Assembly (NCBI RefSeq): GCF_030053155.1
Contig: NZ_CP125641.1
Location: 590,551 to 654,550, forward strand
Reading direction: 5' to 3'
Length of the DNA stretch: 64,000 bases
From: Rhizobium sp. BT03
Lineage (GTDB): Bacteria > Pseudomonadota > Alphaproteobacteria > Rhizobiales > Rhizobiaceae
Position numbers and translations under genes: made by a program
Shown here: one piece after another, positions 25,713-35,209 of the stretch
Numbering within the stretch: position 1 is the first letter of the stretch
Layout of the letters: every line of letters begins with the position of its first letter
The notes under the pieces: model-generated
Databases searched by the model: none
What the model was told of the DNA's origin: nothing
What the model saw: the letters and a program-made list of their open reading frames with translations, nothing else

Positions 25713-27776
25713 ATGGCAAAACTGGCTTTCGACACGGGCGGCACCTTCACCGACTTCGCATTGCTGGACGATAATGGCGATCTCCACCTGCACAAGGTGC
25801 TGAGCACGCCGAAGAACCCGGCGGAAGCCGTCGTGCAGGGCGTATCGGAACTCCTGGAACAATTCTCCTCCGCCATCTCGATCGAGCATCTCCAGGTGCT
25901 GGGGGCGACGACGGTGGTGACGAATGCCGTGCTGGAGCGCAAGGGTGTCGAGACCAGCTTCATCACCACCGATGGCTTTCAGGATATGCTGCGCATCCGC
26001 AACGAAGGCCGCTACGACCTCTACGATCTCAACATCAAATATCCGGACCCGCTGGTCACGCGGTCGAACAGCTATGGCGCCGTCGAGCGCATCGCCGCCG
26101 ATGGCGAGGTGATGACCGAGCTCAAGGAAGAGACCGTCCGTGAAATCGCATCGCATCTGAAGAAGAAGGGCATCAGTTCCGTCGCCGTATGCCTGCTGCA
26201 CGCCTATAAATATCCGCAGCACGAACAGCGCGTGGCAGCCCTCCTGCGTGAGGAAGATCCCGACATCTTCGTATCGCTGTCGTCGGAAGTCTGCCCTGAG
26301 ATGCGGGAATTCGACCGCGCCTCGACGACGGTCGTCAATGCCTATACCCGCCCGCAGATGGCCGGTCACGTGGCCCATCTTCAGCGCGAGTTCGCTGCGA
26401 AAGGCATCGACCGTCAGGTTCTCTGGATGACCTCGTCGGGCGGTCTGGTGCCGAGCCGGCGCGCCGCCGAACTTCCTGTCCGCCTGATCGAATCCGGGCC
26501 TGCCGCCGGTGCCGTCGCCGCCGCCGAGTTCGGGCGCATTGCCGGCGAGGGAAGCGTGCTTTCCTTCGACATGGGCGGCACCACCGCGAAGCTTTGCCTG
26601 ATCCCGAACGGCGAGCCGACCGTCGGAACGGACCTCGAGGTCGCTCACTATCAGCGTTTCCGCAAAGGCTCGGGCTTTCCGCTGAAGATTCAGTCGATCC
26701 AGATGATCGAAATCGGCGCCGGCGGCGGTTCGATCGCGGCAAAGAACCCGCTTGGCCTCCTCGATGTCGGCCCGCATTCGGCAGGCGCGATGCCGGGGCC
26801 GGCCGCCTATCAGCGCGGCGGCACGCAGCCGACGGTGACCGATGCGGATATCCTGCTCGGATATATGGGGACGGAGTCCTTCGTCGGCGGTTCCTTCAAA
26901 GTGTCGAAGGACGCCGCGCGCGAAGCGATGGCCGCACTTGCCAAATCGCTCGATGTCAGCGTCGACCGCTGCGCCTGGGGCATTCACGATCTCGTCAACG
27001 AATCCATGAGCAAGGCGGCGGCCATGCATGCCACCGATCTCGGTGTCGATCCCCGGTCGCTGCCGATGGTGGCATTCGGCGGCGCGGGCCCGGTGCATGC
27101 CTATGGCATCGCCCGCAAGCTCGGCATCAAACGCATCATCTGCCCGACCGGGGCGGGCGTCACCTCGGCCATCGGCCTGCTGATCGCCCCCGTCGCCGTC
27201 GATCTCTCCGCAAGTCATCCGATGCCTGTCGACAATTGGGATGTCGCGGCGGTCGACCGTCTGCTGGACGATCTGGCTGCCCAGGGTGCGGAAGTGGTTT
27301 CCGCCGCCGGTATCGCCAAGGAGACCATCACCAATCGCTACACGGTCGATATGCGCCATGTCGGCCAAGGGCACGAGATCACCGTGGCTCTACCCGATCG
27401 CGGCCTGCCGAGGCAAGAATTCCTCAAGCAGTTGCTCGCCAATTTCTACAAGCTCTATCGCGAGCTGTTCGGCCGCACGGTCAACGCGTCCGTCGAAGTC
27501 ATCACCTGGCGGCTTCGCGCCAGCGGTGAAAAGGATCGGGTGACCCGGCCTCATGACGTCAATGCTGCCGATGCATTGAAGGGGCAGCGCTATGTCTATT
27601 TCCAGGAGCTCGGGGCCTATGCCGAGACGCCTGTCTATGACCACTACCGGCTGCCGGTGGGGCGCGAATACGCAGGGCCGGCGATCGTCGAGCAGCGCGA
27701 ATCCACGGCCGTCGTCGGGCCAAGCGGCGTCTTCCACGTCGATGCCAACGGCAACCTCATGATCAACATTCAGTAA
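25713..27776 (+). CDS. hyuA: Hydantoinase/oxoprolinase family protein, subunit A (HyuA)
   Basis: This 687-residue protein has the N-terminal hydantoinase A/oxoprolinase segment with the ATPase-type phosphate loop FDTGGTFTDFALLDD. The central domain reads GATTVVTNAVLERKG, VLSFDMGGTTAKLCLI and AFGGAGPVHAYGIARKLG. Such proteins pair with subunit B to open cyclic amides (N-methylhydantoin, 5-oxoproline) with ATP, or act in acetophenone carboxylase-type enzymes. The length is typical of bacterial HyuA. It is followed 11 bases later by hyuB. The exact substrate cannot be read, but the neighbouring amino acid-type importer and aminotransferase fit a cyclic amide that yields an amino acid. Confidence 0.92.
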   Translation: MAKLAFDTGGTFTDFALLDDNGDLHLHKVLSTPKNPAEAVVQGVSELLEQFSSAISIEHLQVLGATTVVTNAVLERKGVETSFITTDGFQDMLRIRNEGRYDLYDLNIKYPDPLVTRSNSYGAVERIAADGEVMTELKEETVREIASHLKKKGISSVAVCLLHAYKYPQHEQRVAALLREEDPDIFVSLSSEVCPEMREFDRASTTVVNAYTRPQMAGHVAHLQREFAAKGIDRQVLWMTSSGGLVPSRRAAELPVRLIESGPAAGAVAAAEFGRIAGEGSVLSFDMGGTTAKLCLIPNGEPTVGTDLEVAHYQRFRKGSGFPLKIQSIQMIEIGAGGGSIAAKNPLGLLDVGPHSAGAMPGPAAYQRGGTQPTVTDADILLGYMGTESFVGGSFKVSKDAAREAMAALAKSLDVSVDRCAWGIHDLVNESMSKAAAMHATDLGVDPRSLPMVAFGGAGPVHAYGIARKLGIKRIICPTGAGVTSAIGLLIAPVAVDLSASHPMPVDNWDVAAVDRLLDDLAAQGAEVVSAAGIAKETITNRYTVDMRHVGQGHEITVALPDRGLPRQEFLKQLLANFYKLYRELFGRTVNASVEVITWRLRASGEKDRVTRPHDVNAADALKGQRYVYFQELGAYAETPVYDHYRLPVGREYAGPAIVEQRESTAVVGPSGVFHVDANGNLMINIQ

Positions 27777-27787
27777 GGCGAAATCCG

Positions 27788-29464
27788 ATGTCGAAGACCG
27801 CTACCGATTTCAACGATCCGATCAATCTGCAGGTCATGTGGAACCGCTTGATCTTCATCGCCGACCAGGCCGACAACGTGCTCGGCAAGACAGCCTTCTC
27901 GCCGATCGTCCGCGAGAACCACGATTACGTCACCGTGCTGCTCGACAGCAAGGGGCGGGCGCTTGCCCAATGCACCTGGTCCATCCCGGTCTTCATCACC
28001 TCGCTGCCGGCCGCGGCCCAGCAATATTTCCTGCCGAAGTTTCCGGCGGAAACACTTGCCGAAGGCGACGTTCTCGCGACCAACGATCCGGAGATCGGCA
28101 CCGGCCATCTGCCCGATGTCACGATGATCACCCCGATCTTCAAGAACGGCAAAGTGGTGGCCTATGCCGGCTCGATCGCTCACCTGCCTGACATCGGCGG
28201 CGCGCCGCTTCATTCGGAGGCGAGCGACATTTTCGAGGAAGGCATCCGCTTCCCGATCGTCAAACTGCACAAAGCCGGCATTCCCAATCAGGACGTTCTC
28301 GACATCATCGCCGCATCGGTGCGGCTGCCGACCGAAGTCCAGGGCGATCTGGAATCGATGATTGCCGCCAACAATGTGATGGGCCGCGAACTGGTGAAAT
28401 TCCTCGACGAATACGGCCTCGACGATATCGACGGGCTCGCCGAGGCGATCCATTCCCGCTCGGAGGCGCAGACCCGCAAGGCGATCAAAGCGTGGCCAAA
28501 TGGCCGCTATTCGGCGCAGATGACGCTGGACGGCTATGAGAGCGACATCACCTTGAAGGCGACGGTGATCGTCGGCGACGATTCGATCCATGTGGATTAC
28601 ACCGGCACGTCCGATCAGGTTCTCCACTCGATCAACTGCCGCACTAACTACCGCTACGCCCATTCCGTCTATGCGCTGAAATGCCTGCTCGATCCCGATA
28701 CGCCGAACAATGAGGGCTGCATCACGCCGATCACCGACGACGCTCCGCTTGGCTCCGTTCTCAATCCGGAGCAATGGACGGCGGGCAATTCCCGCAACCT
28801 GATCGGCCATGCGATTCCCTCCCTGATCTTCCGGGCGCTCGAAGGCGTGGTGCCCGATAAGGTCATGGGCGATAGCGGCGGCGCCCCCATATGGGCGGCC
28901 AACTGCGTCGGCCGCCGGGACGACGGCTCGCAATATGGATCCGTGCAGAATTTCCATGGCGGCCAGGGCGCCCGCGCGGAATTCGACGGCCTGGATACGC
29001 TGAGTTTCCCATCGAACTGCAAGGTGACGGCCGTCGAAATGTTCGAAATCGCCGTGCCCGTGCTGATGGAGCGCAAGGAGCTGATCGCCGATTCCGGCGG
29101 CGCCGGCAAATATCGCGGCGGCCTGGGGCAGCGGGCAATCCTGCGCAATCTCGGCCGCTCGGCGATGAACATCTATCTCGCATCCGAGCGTGTCCGGCAT
29201 CCCTGCTTCGGTGTCGTCGACGGACAGGACGGCACGCCGGGCAAGGTCAGCAAGGAAGGCCGGCCGCAATTTCCGAAGGGCAAGGTCGTACTCAAGACCG
29301 GCGAGCGGCTCGAAGTCGAAACGCCGGGCGGCGGTGGATGGGGCAGGGTGAGCGAGCGCCCGGCCGCACTGATCGAGCAAGATCTTGCCGAAGGCCTGAT
29401 CACCCCAAAGGCGGCGAAGCTTATATATGGCTATAAGGGCGCGGCCGCGGTGGCCGCGGAATAG
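27788..29464 (+). CDS. hyuB: Hydantoinase/oxoprolinase family protein, subunit B (HyuB)
   Basis: The 558-residue HyuB/oxoprolinase B protein has NPINLQVMWNRL-like DPINLQVMWNRLIFIADQA at the N-terminus, FSPIVRENHDYVTVLLDSKG-type residues, EGDVLATNDPEIGTGHLPDV in the middle and the C-terminal DSGGAGKYRGGLGQRAILRN. The last part, ETPGGGGWGRVSERP, is the usual HyuB ending. It forms a heteromeric enzyme with HyuA. It sits between hyuA and an SDR gene with short gaps, in an operon of four genes. Confidence 0.93.
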   Translation: MSKTATDFNDPINLQVMWNRLIFIADQADNVLGKTAFSPIVRENHDYVTVLLDSKGRALAQCTWSIPVFITSLPAAAQQYFLPKFPAETLAEGDVLATNDPEIGTGHLPDVTMITPIFKNGKVVAYAGSIAHLPDIGGAPLHSEASDIFEEGIRFPIVKLHKAGIPNQDVLDIIAASVRLPTEVQGDLESMIAANNVMGRELVKFLDEYGLDDIDGLAEAIHSRSEAQTRKAIKAWPNGRYSAQMTLDGYESDITLKATVIVGDDSIHVDYTGTSDQVLHSINCRTNYRYAHSVYALKCLLDPDTPNNEGCITPITDDAPLGSVLNPEQWTAGNSRNLIGHAIPSLIFRALEGVVPDKVMGDSGGAPIWAANCVGRRDDGSQYGSVQNFHGGQGARAEFDGLDTLSFPSNCKVTAVEMFEIAVPVLMERKELIADSGGAGKYRGGLGQRAILRNLGRSAMNIYLASERVRHPCFGVVDGQDGTPGKVSKEGRPQFPKGKVVLKTGERLEVETPGGGGWGRVSERPAALIEQDLAEGLITPKAAKLIYGYKGAAAVAAE

Positions 29465-29475
29465 GAGGAGCCATT

Positions 29476-30285
29476 ATGGGCCTGTTGAACGGAAAGATCG
29501 CGCTCGTCACCGGAGCGGGAACGGGCATCGGCCGCGAAGCCGCGATCCTTCTTGCCGAGGAAGGCGCCACCATCGTTCTCACAGGTCGCCGGATGGCGCC
29601 GCTGCGGGAGGTCGCCGGCCTGATCGAGAAGCGGCGCGGCAAGGCCTTTACCCGGCCTCTGAATATCGAATCGCGGCAGGAAATCCTCGAAAGCGTGAAG
29701 TGGATCAAGGATGGCATCGGCCCGGTCGATATCCTCGTCAACAATGCCGGCAGCGCGAGCAAGGTGCTGAACGCGCGGTTCCTCAGCGAAGAGGAATGGA
29801 ACTCCACGGTCAACGTCAATCTGACTGCCGTCTTCAACCTTACCCAGGCGGTCTTACCCGACATGATCGCCAATGGCGGCGGCACGGTGATCACCGTCTC
29901 CTCGCTTGCGGCTCTCAATCCGAACCTTCTGGGCGGGGCGGCCTATGGCGCTGCCAAGGCGGGCGTGAAGAATTTCATGACCTTCGTTCACAACACTTAT
30001 CGAAACCAGGGCATCCGGGCGACGACGATCCTTCCCGGCGAAACCAACACGCCGATCATGGACAACCGCGCCCGGCCGCCGCTTGAAAGCGAGCGGGCCG
30101 TGATGCTCGATCCGCATGACGTGGCGAGGGCGATCGCGCTCTGCGCAAGCCTGCAGAAGGGCGCCGTCATCCCCGAGCTTCACATCTGCCCGACTTTCAT
30201 GCGGGACACATCGGCCGATATCGAGACAGCACGCTGGGTCGGTGCGCCGGCCGATACGCCCGACATGCCGAAACCAAGGAAATAG
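29476..30285 (+). CDS. Short-chain dehydrogenase/reductase (SDR)
   Basis: This 269-residue classical SDR has the NAD(P) motif TGAGTGIGREAA (residues about 14-25), NNAG at about 90, the catalytic Ser in VITVSSLAALN, and YGAAK carrying the catalytic Tyr and Lys. It should oxidise or reduce an alcohol/ketone in the pathway of the hyu operon. It begins 12 bases after hyuB with a GGAGG-like site and is followed by the aldolase gene at 10 bases. The specific substrate is unknown. Confidence 0.93.
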   Translation: MGLLNGKIALVTGAGTGIGREAAILLAEEGATIVLTGRRMAPLREVAGLIEKRRGKAFTRPLNIESRQEILESVKWIKDGIGPVDILVNNAGSASKVLNARFLSEEEWNSTVNVNLTAVFNLTQAVLPDMIANGGGTVITVSSLAALNPNLLGGAAYGAAKAGVKNFMTFVHNTYRNQGIRATTILPGETNTPIMDNRARPPLESERAVMLDPHDVARAIALCASLQKGAVIPELHICPTFMRDTSADIETARWVGAPADTPDMPKPRK

Positions 30286-30294
30286 GAGGACACC

Positions 30295-30996
30295 ATGAAC
30301 GGCGCAAAGCTGCGCGCCCGGCTGCAGGCCGGCGAAGCCATCTCGATGTTTACGCCCCACCACTCCTCTTCGGGCCTGGCCGCCCGGCTGGTGGAACTGG
30401 GCGCGGATTCGGTCTTCGTCGACTGCGAGCATGGCACCTGGAGCTTCGAGGATGTCAGGATGACCTCCCAGATCGTTCGCTCGGTTGGCGGCGCCGCGAT
30501 CGTCCGTCCGCATTCGCATGAGCGCCCCGTCATCATCCGCTATTTGAATGCCGGTGCCGACGGGATCATGGTGCCGATGGTCGAGACTTCAGAACAGGCG
30601 CGCGCCATTGCCGATGCCGTCCGTTATGCCCTGCCGTCCGATTACGAAAAGCGGCTGGTGATCGGCATGGTCGAAACGCAGCATGCGATCGCCAATCTGG
30701 ATGAGATGCTTCGTGTCGACGGCATCGACGTGTTCTTCATCGGTCCCGGCGACCTCTCCCAGGATATGGGTTATCCGCCGGCTCCGCCGTTCGGCGAGCC
30801 GCGCCCGGCAGCCGTCATGGACGAGGTCGCCCGCGCCGTCGGCAAGATCCGCGCCGCGGGCAAGATTGCCGGTACGCTCGTCACTGCCGAGGAACTGCCG
30901 CACTGGCGGGAAAAGGGCGTTCAGTTCTTCTATATCCATTCGGATCCGTTCCTGCGCCGCGGCCTCGCCGGTATCAGGCAGGCGCTTGTGCGCTAG
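30295..30996 (+). CDS. HpcH/HpaI-family class II aldolase
   Basis: The 233-residue TIM-barrel aldolase has the family motifs VFVDCEHGTWSFEDV (residues about 42-56), the metal-binding Glu in GMVETQHAIANLDEM, and FFIGPGDLSQDMG. HpaI/HpcH enzymes split 4-hydroxy-2-oxo acids into pyruvate or oxaloacetate plus an aldehyde, using a divalent metal. It is the last gene of the hyuAB-SDR operon, upstream of a strong hairpin. Together the enzymes suggest a route in which a ring-opened compound is oxidised and then cleaved. Family assignment is firm. Confidence 0.92.
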   Translation: MNGAKLRARLQAGEAISMFTPHHSSSGLAARLVELGADSVFVDCEHGTWSFEDVRMTSQIVRSVGGAAIVRPHSHERPVIIRYLNAGADGIMVPMVETSEQARAIADAVRYALPSDYEKRLVIGMVETQHAIANLDEMLRVDGIDVFFIGPGDLSQDMGYPPAPPFGEPRPAAVMDEVARAVGKIRAAGKIAGTLVTAEELPHWREKGVQFFYIHSDPFLRRGLAGIRQALVR

Positions 30997-31037
30997 CGGC
31001 GGAGGCCGGCCAACCTTGCAACTTGATCCTGCTGATC

Positions 31038-31064
31038 GGGAGCGCCGGTGAAACCGGCGCTCCC
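31038..31064 (+). terminator. Strong hairpin terminating the hyuAB-SDR-aldolase operon
   Basis: GGGAGCGCCGGT, GAA, ACCGGCGCTCCC forms a perfect 12-base stem with a 3-base loop, 41 bases after the aldolase stop. No T-run follows (GCGTGCGTTC), so it may need Rho or act as a 3' stabiliser. Its position at the end of the operon and its stability support the call. Bases 31065-31162 after it are AT-rich and hold no supported gene. Confidence 0.62.
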
Positions 31065-31162
31065 GCGTGCGTTCATGGCTATTCCAATGCGGCTTCACCT
31101 GCCGCGCAGCAGGTCGTTTTTCTGCCGCCGAATTTCCAATATTTAATTTCATAAGCATATAA

Positions 31163-32029
31163 TGCAAATTTCCTGCCGGCGGCGGCTGGGATGCGGCCTC
31201 CCGCTCGCTGCAGGAAGCGATGATGGCGAGCGGCAACGCGAAGAGCGTGCAGGTGGTCAATGTTCCCGGCGCCGGCGGCACGGTCGGTCTTGCCCAGTTC
31301 ATCGGAACGGGCAAGGGCTCGCCCAACCAGCTGCTCGTCGCCGGCATTACTCTCGTCGGCGCTAGCATTTCCAACAAGTCGCCCGTCGACCTGACCCAGG
31401 TGACGCCGCTTGCGCGCCTCACCGGCGATCCGCTGGTCATCGTCGTTCCGAAGGATTCGCCCATCAAGTCGATCGACGATCTCTTGGCCGCCATCAAGGC
31501 GGATGTCGCCAAGACGATCTGGGTCGGCGGATCGGCGGGTGGCGCCGACCATATCCTCGCGGCGCTCGTCACCAAGGCGGCCGGCGCGGATCCGAGCAAG
31601 ATCAACTATGTCGCCTATTCCGGCGGCGGTGAATCGCTCGCCGCCATGCTGGGCGGCCAGGCAACGGCCGGCGTATCGGGCTATGGCGAATGGGAAGGCC
31701 AGATCAAGTCGGGCGATCTGCGAGCGCTCGCCATCTCCTACCCGGAGCCGATCGAAGGCATCGAAGCCAAACCGCTGAAGGCGCAGGGGCTCGACATCGA
31801 AATGGTGAACTGGCGCGGCATCTTCGCAGGTCCGGGTGTCGAGGGAGCCGATCTCGATGCGCTGAAGGCGGCCGTGGATAAGACGGTCAAATCGGAACAG
31901 TGGAAGGCGATCCTGAAGACCCGCGGCTGGTCTGACTATTACGCTCCTTCCGATGAGTTCAAGACCTTCATCGCTTCCGAGACCGACCGCGTCAGGACGA
32001 TCCTGACTTCCATCGGGCTTGCCGATTGA
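31163..32029 (+). pseudogene. tctC: 5'-truncated tripartite tricarboxylate transporter binding protein (TctC)
   Basis: The frame encodes a TctC/BUG-type periplasmic receptor from the conserved PAGGGWDAASRSLQEAM onward (VVNVPGAGGTVGLAQFIG, LVIVVPKDSPIKSIDDLL, YVAYSGGGESLAAMLGGQAT). A stop codon at 31160-31162 lies just three codons before that motif. The family normally has a signal peptide and about 30 more residues there, with a total near 320. Here at most 288 codons remain and the first ATG is inside the conserved region. Without a signal peptide it cannot work as a periplasmic receptor. It lies upstream of tctB and the broken tctA. I take it as a deletion remnant. Confidence 0.8.
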
Positions 32030-32081
32030 TGTGACGCAGGAAGGGAGGGGCTTTGCTCCTCTCTTTCACGGCGAGGAAACC

Positions 32082-32555
32082 ATGCACCCCAAGACAATTC
32101 ATTCTCCAAACCGCCCGCCGGTGGTGATCGCCGTCATTCTGTTTGCGATCGCGGCCATTACCTATTGGGACGCAAGCCATATGACGGCTCGTGCGGCCTA
32201 TGGGATGAACGCCAGCGCGGCCTCCTATTTTGTCGCTCTCCTCTTCGCCGTTCTCGGCATCGGGCATCTGATTGCCGCCTTCAAACCCTCAGATATCGAG
32301 GTCGGGGCCGCCGACTGGCGGGCGGTCGGCTGGGTCGGCCTGGCGCTGTGCGGGCTGATCGGTTCCATCTGGGTCGGCGGAGGTTTCATCATCGGCTCGA
32401 CGCTGCTTTTTGCCCTGACCGCCCGCGCCTTCGGCCGCAAGGCGTTTTTGATCGATCTCTGTCTGGGGGCCGGAATCGGGTTGGCCGTCTTCCTGCTGTT
32501 CAACAAATTGCTGACGCTCGCCTTGCCGCAAGGCCCGCTCGAGCGGCTTTTCTGA
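32082..32555 (+). CDS. tctB: Tripartite tricarboxylate transporter small membrane protein (TctB)
   Basis: This 157-residue protein has four predicted transmembrane helices ([69 protein letters not shown]), the TctB layout. The ATG has GAGGAAACC upstream, and an in-frame start 21 codons earlier is rejected. It would pair with TctA to import a carboxylate captured by TctC. The gene looks intact, but both partners are broken, so it is probably not functional unless it works with proteins from elsewhere. Confidence 0.85.
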   Translation: MHPKTIHSPNRPPVVIAVILFAIAAITYWDASHMTARAAYGMNASAASYFVALLFAVLGIGHLIAAFKPSDIEVGAADWRAVGWVGLALCGLIGSIWVGGGFIIGSTLLFALTARAFGRKAFLIDLCLGAGIGLAVFLLFNKLLTLALPQGPLERLF

Positions 32556-32566
32556 GGAACTTCCCG

Positions 32567-34064
32567 ATGGATTCCATTTCCTTCCTCATCGACGGCTTTG
32601 CACTCGCGATCCAGCCGGCAAACCTGATCTACGCGGCGATCGGCGTGATGATCGGCACTGCCGTCGGCGTCTTGCCCGGCATCGGCCCGGCGCTGACCGT
32701 CGCGCTGCTGTTGCCCGTAACCTTCAAGCTCGATCCGGGCGGCTCGATCATCATGTTCGCCGGCATCTATTACGGCGGCATGTATGGCGGCTCGACCACG
32801 GCGATCCTGCTCAACACGCCGGGCGAAAGCGCGTCCGTCGTCACCGCGCTCGAAGGCAACAAGATGGCGCGCTCGGGCCGCGGCGGCCCGGCGCTGGCGA
32901 CCGCCGCCATAGGCTCCTTCGTCGCGGCGCTGATCGCCACGCTCGGGCTCGCCTTTCTGGCGCCGTTGCTGGTCAGGATCGCGGTGAAGTTCGGCCCCTG
33001 GGACTATTTCGGCCTCATGCTGATCGCCTTCGTGACGGTTTCGGCCACATTCGGCGCCTCGCCGCTGCGAGGGTTGACGAGCCTCGCCTTCGGCCTCTGG
33101 CTTGGCCTTATGGGAATAGACCAGCTCACCGGCCAGGCCCGGCTGACATTCGGCGTTCCCGAGTTGCTCGACGGCGTGGAGGTCACCACGCTCGCCGTCG
33201 GACTGTTTGCGATCGGCGGCGTTTCTCGTGGCTTCCCGCCATCTCCACAAGCCGGAAAAGCCCATTCCTGTGAAGGGGTCGATCTGGATGACCGGGGAGG
33301 ATTGGAAGCGCTCCTGGAAGCCCTGGTTGCGGGGAACGCTGATCGGCTTTCCGATCGGCACGCTGCCGGCCGGCGGTGCGGAAATCCCGACTTTCCTCAG
33401 CTACAATATCGAGCGGCAGCTGAGCCGGAGACCGGAAGAATTCGGCCAGGGCGCAATCGAAGGGATCGCCGGGCCTGAGGCTGCCAACAACGCATCGGCC
33501 GCCGGCACGCTCGTCCCGCTGTTGACGCTCGGGCTGCCGACCTCGGCAACGGCGGCGGTGATGCTCGCCGGTTTCCAGCAGTACAATATCCAGCCAGGCC
33601 CGCTGCTGTTCACCCAGCATGCCGATCTGGTCTGGGGGCTGGTGGCAAGCCTGTTCATCGCCAATGTCATGCTGCTTGTCCTCAATCTGCCCCTGGTCGG
33701 CATGTGGGTGCGGCTTCTGGCGATCCCGTTGCCGTGGCTCTATGCCGGCATTCTGGTCTTCGCATCGATGGGAACGATCGCCGCCAACCCCTCGGTCGTC
33801 GAGTTGCCCCTGTTGACGGGTTTCGGCATCGTCGGCTTTCTGATGCGGCGATACGATTATCCGATCGCGCCGGCCGTCGTCGGACTGATCCTCGGGCCGC
33901 TTGCCGACAGCGCGCTGCGCCGCTCCTTGCAGATGAGCCTCGGCGATCCGATGATCCTGCTCCAGCATACGGGCTCGGCGATCATGATCGCCGTCGCGAC
34001 GATTGCCTTGATTGCGCCTTTCATCTTTCGTGGATTGTCACGCTTTCAGCAGGATGAGGATTGA
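32567..34064 (+). pseudogene. tctA: Tripartite tricarboxylate transporter large permease (TctA), frameshifted
   Basis: The two reading frames together give a full 499-codon TctA. The first starts [20 protein letters not shown] and runs through [37 protein letters not shown] and [11 protein letters not shown]. The frame then breaks at about 33222-33232 and the second resumes at [18 protein letters not shown], through [20 protein letters not shown] and [18 protein letters not shown]. About 10 bases replace the expected 12, consistent with a 2-base loss. TctA is a 10-12 helix secondary transporter. With truncated TctC this uptake system is doubly inactivated, unless the changes are assembly errors. 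Confidence 0.85.
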
Positions 34065-34115
34065 AGCGTGCCCTGGAGTACGAGTCCGGCATAGAAGTTG
34101 AATTCCATTTTGTAC

Positions 34116-34844
34116 TCATATATGCCAATGGGGTCCTGGCGTCTGGCCAAGGGCGGCGATGACGCGATCGGCCATGAAGGCGCAGCGGGCGCCATCGAAC
34201 GGGAACAGCGCCGAGAAAGCGCCGGAGAGCCGCTTTTCGATCGACTGGCGCATCATCTTCCGCGCCCGGTGCAGCCGCGTCTTGGCGGTTTCGGGTCTGA
34301 TGCCGAGATAGGATGCGGCCTCGTCGGTGCTCATGCCCTCGACATCGCGCAGCACGAAGATGGTGCGAAAATCATCCGGCAATTCGTCGACCGCCTGTTC
34401 GAGCAGATGCCGCGCCTGGCTCCGCGACAGCTCGGTTTCCGGATCTGTCGCGGATAGCGAGGACGGGAACTGCACCACCTGGCCGCTTGCCGACGTCGCC
34501 TGCATGTCGATCTCCTCCAGCCCGGTGGTGTTCTTTCGCGCCCGCACCCGGCCCAGCGCCTCGTTGAGCGCAATTCGGGTCAGCCATGTCGAAAGCCCGG
34601 CCTCACCCCGGAATGCCGACAGATTGGTGAAGGCCTTGATGTAGGCGGCCTGGACGACATCTTCCGCCTCCGCATCGTTGCGGATGACGGCGCGCGCGGT
34701 GCGGAACAGGCGCTGATTGTGACGTTGGATGATGGTGCGGATGGCGGGCTCGTCGCCGATTTTTGCCAGCGGCACGAGATCGGCATCGGCAAGCGCCGAT
34801 CGAAGCGGTCGATGTCGTGTGACCGGAACCGGAATGGCTGTCAT
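34116..34844 (-). CDS. RNA polymerase ECF-type sigma factor
   Basis: The 242-residue protein has sigma-70 region 2 at residues about 35-100 (FRTARAVIRNDAEAEDVVQAAYIKAFTNLSAFRGEAGLSTWLTRI, described by its ends FRTAR and TWLTRI). Region 4 lies at about 135-185 (LLEQAVDELPDDFRTIFVLR, GMSTDEAASYLGIRPETAKT). It is longer than a minimal ECF factor by a C-terminal tail of about 45 residues. It redirects RNA polymerase to a stress regulon. It is the third gene after a DUF4142 protein and a cupredoxin on the same strand, and no anti-sigma gene is adjacent. It may respond to oxidative or metal stress (inference from the cupredoxin). Confidence 0.92.
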   Translation of the reverse strand: MTAIPVPVTRHRPLRSALADADLVPLAKIGDEPAIRTIIQRHNQRLFRTARAVIRNDAEAEDVVQAAYIKAFTNLSAFRGEAGLSTWLTRIALNEALGRVRARKNTTGLEEIDMQATSASGQVVQFPSSLSATDPETELSRSQARHLLEQAVDELPDDFRTIFVLRDVEGMSTDEAASYLGIRPETAKTRLHRARKMMRQSIEKRLSGAFSALFPFDGARCAFMADRVIAALGQTPGPHWHI

Positions 34845-34881
34845 GGAAACCTCCGCTACGCCCTCTTTCCAGGAGCCCGGC

Positions 34882-35202
34882 CTATGGCCGGACCTCCAGT
34901 GTGCCCGTCATGGCGGGATGAAAGCGGCAGTAGAAATCGACCGCTCCCGCTTGGCTGATCGTCATGCGGCCTTCCGATTTCGGCGGCAGGTCAACATCGA
35001 AGCTTTTGTCGCGTGCCGTCGCCGTATGCCGGAATATATCATCGTTTCGCCAGACGATCACATCGCCGACATGCAGTTCGGCAGGCGGCGCAGCGAATTT
35101 CATTCCTGCAATGGTCACCTGATATTCCGCCGCGGCGGCAACGCCGCAGCCTGTCCAAGGCAGCGCAAACAGCAGCGGCAGCGATTTCATCGGCAAGCGC
35201 AT
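34882..35202 (-). CDS. Periplasmic cupredoxin (type 1 copper protein)
   Basis: The protein has 106 residues with a signal peptide ending near GVAAAAEYQ. The mature part is a plastocyanin/azurin-like fold with the full set of copper ligands: His in DIFRHTATA, and Cys, His and Met in FYCRFHPAMTG. It should carry electrons or bind copper in the periplasm. It begins 7 bases after the stop of the DUF4142 gene and ends 37 bases before the sigma factor gene, so one transcript is likely. The start could also be the ATG four codons on. Confidence 0.87.
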   Translation of the reverse strand: MRLPMKSLPLLFALPWTGCGVAAAAEYQVTIAGMKFAAPPAELHVGDVIVWRNDDIFRHTATARDKSFDVDLPPKSEGRMTISQAGAVDFYCRFHPAMTGTLEVRP

Positions 35203-35209
35203 CGCAAGC

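Noticed and set aside
34076..34117. GAGTAC/GTACTC inverted repeat near the tctA-sigma gene junction
   Set aside because: Arms are only 6 bases with a 30-base loop; too weak for a terminator or site.
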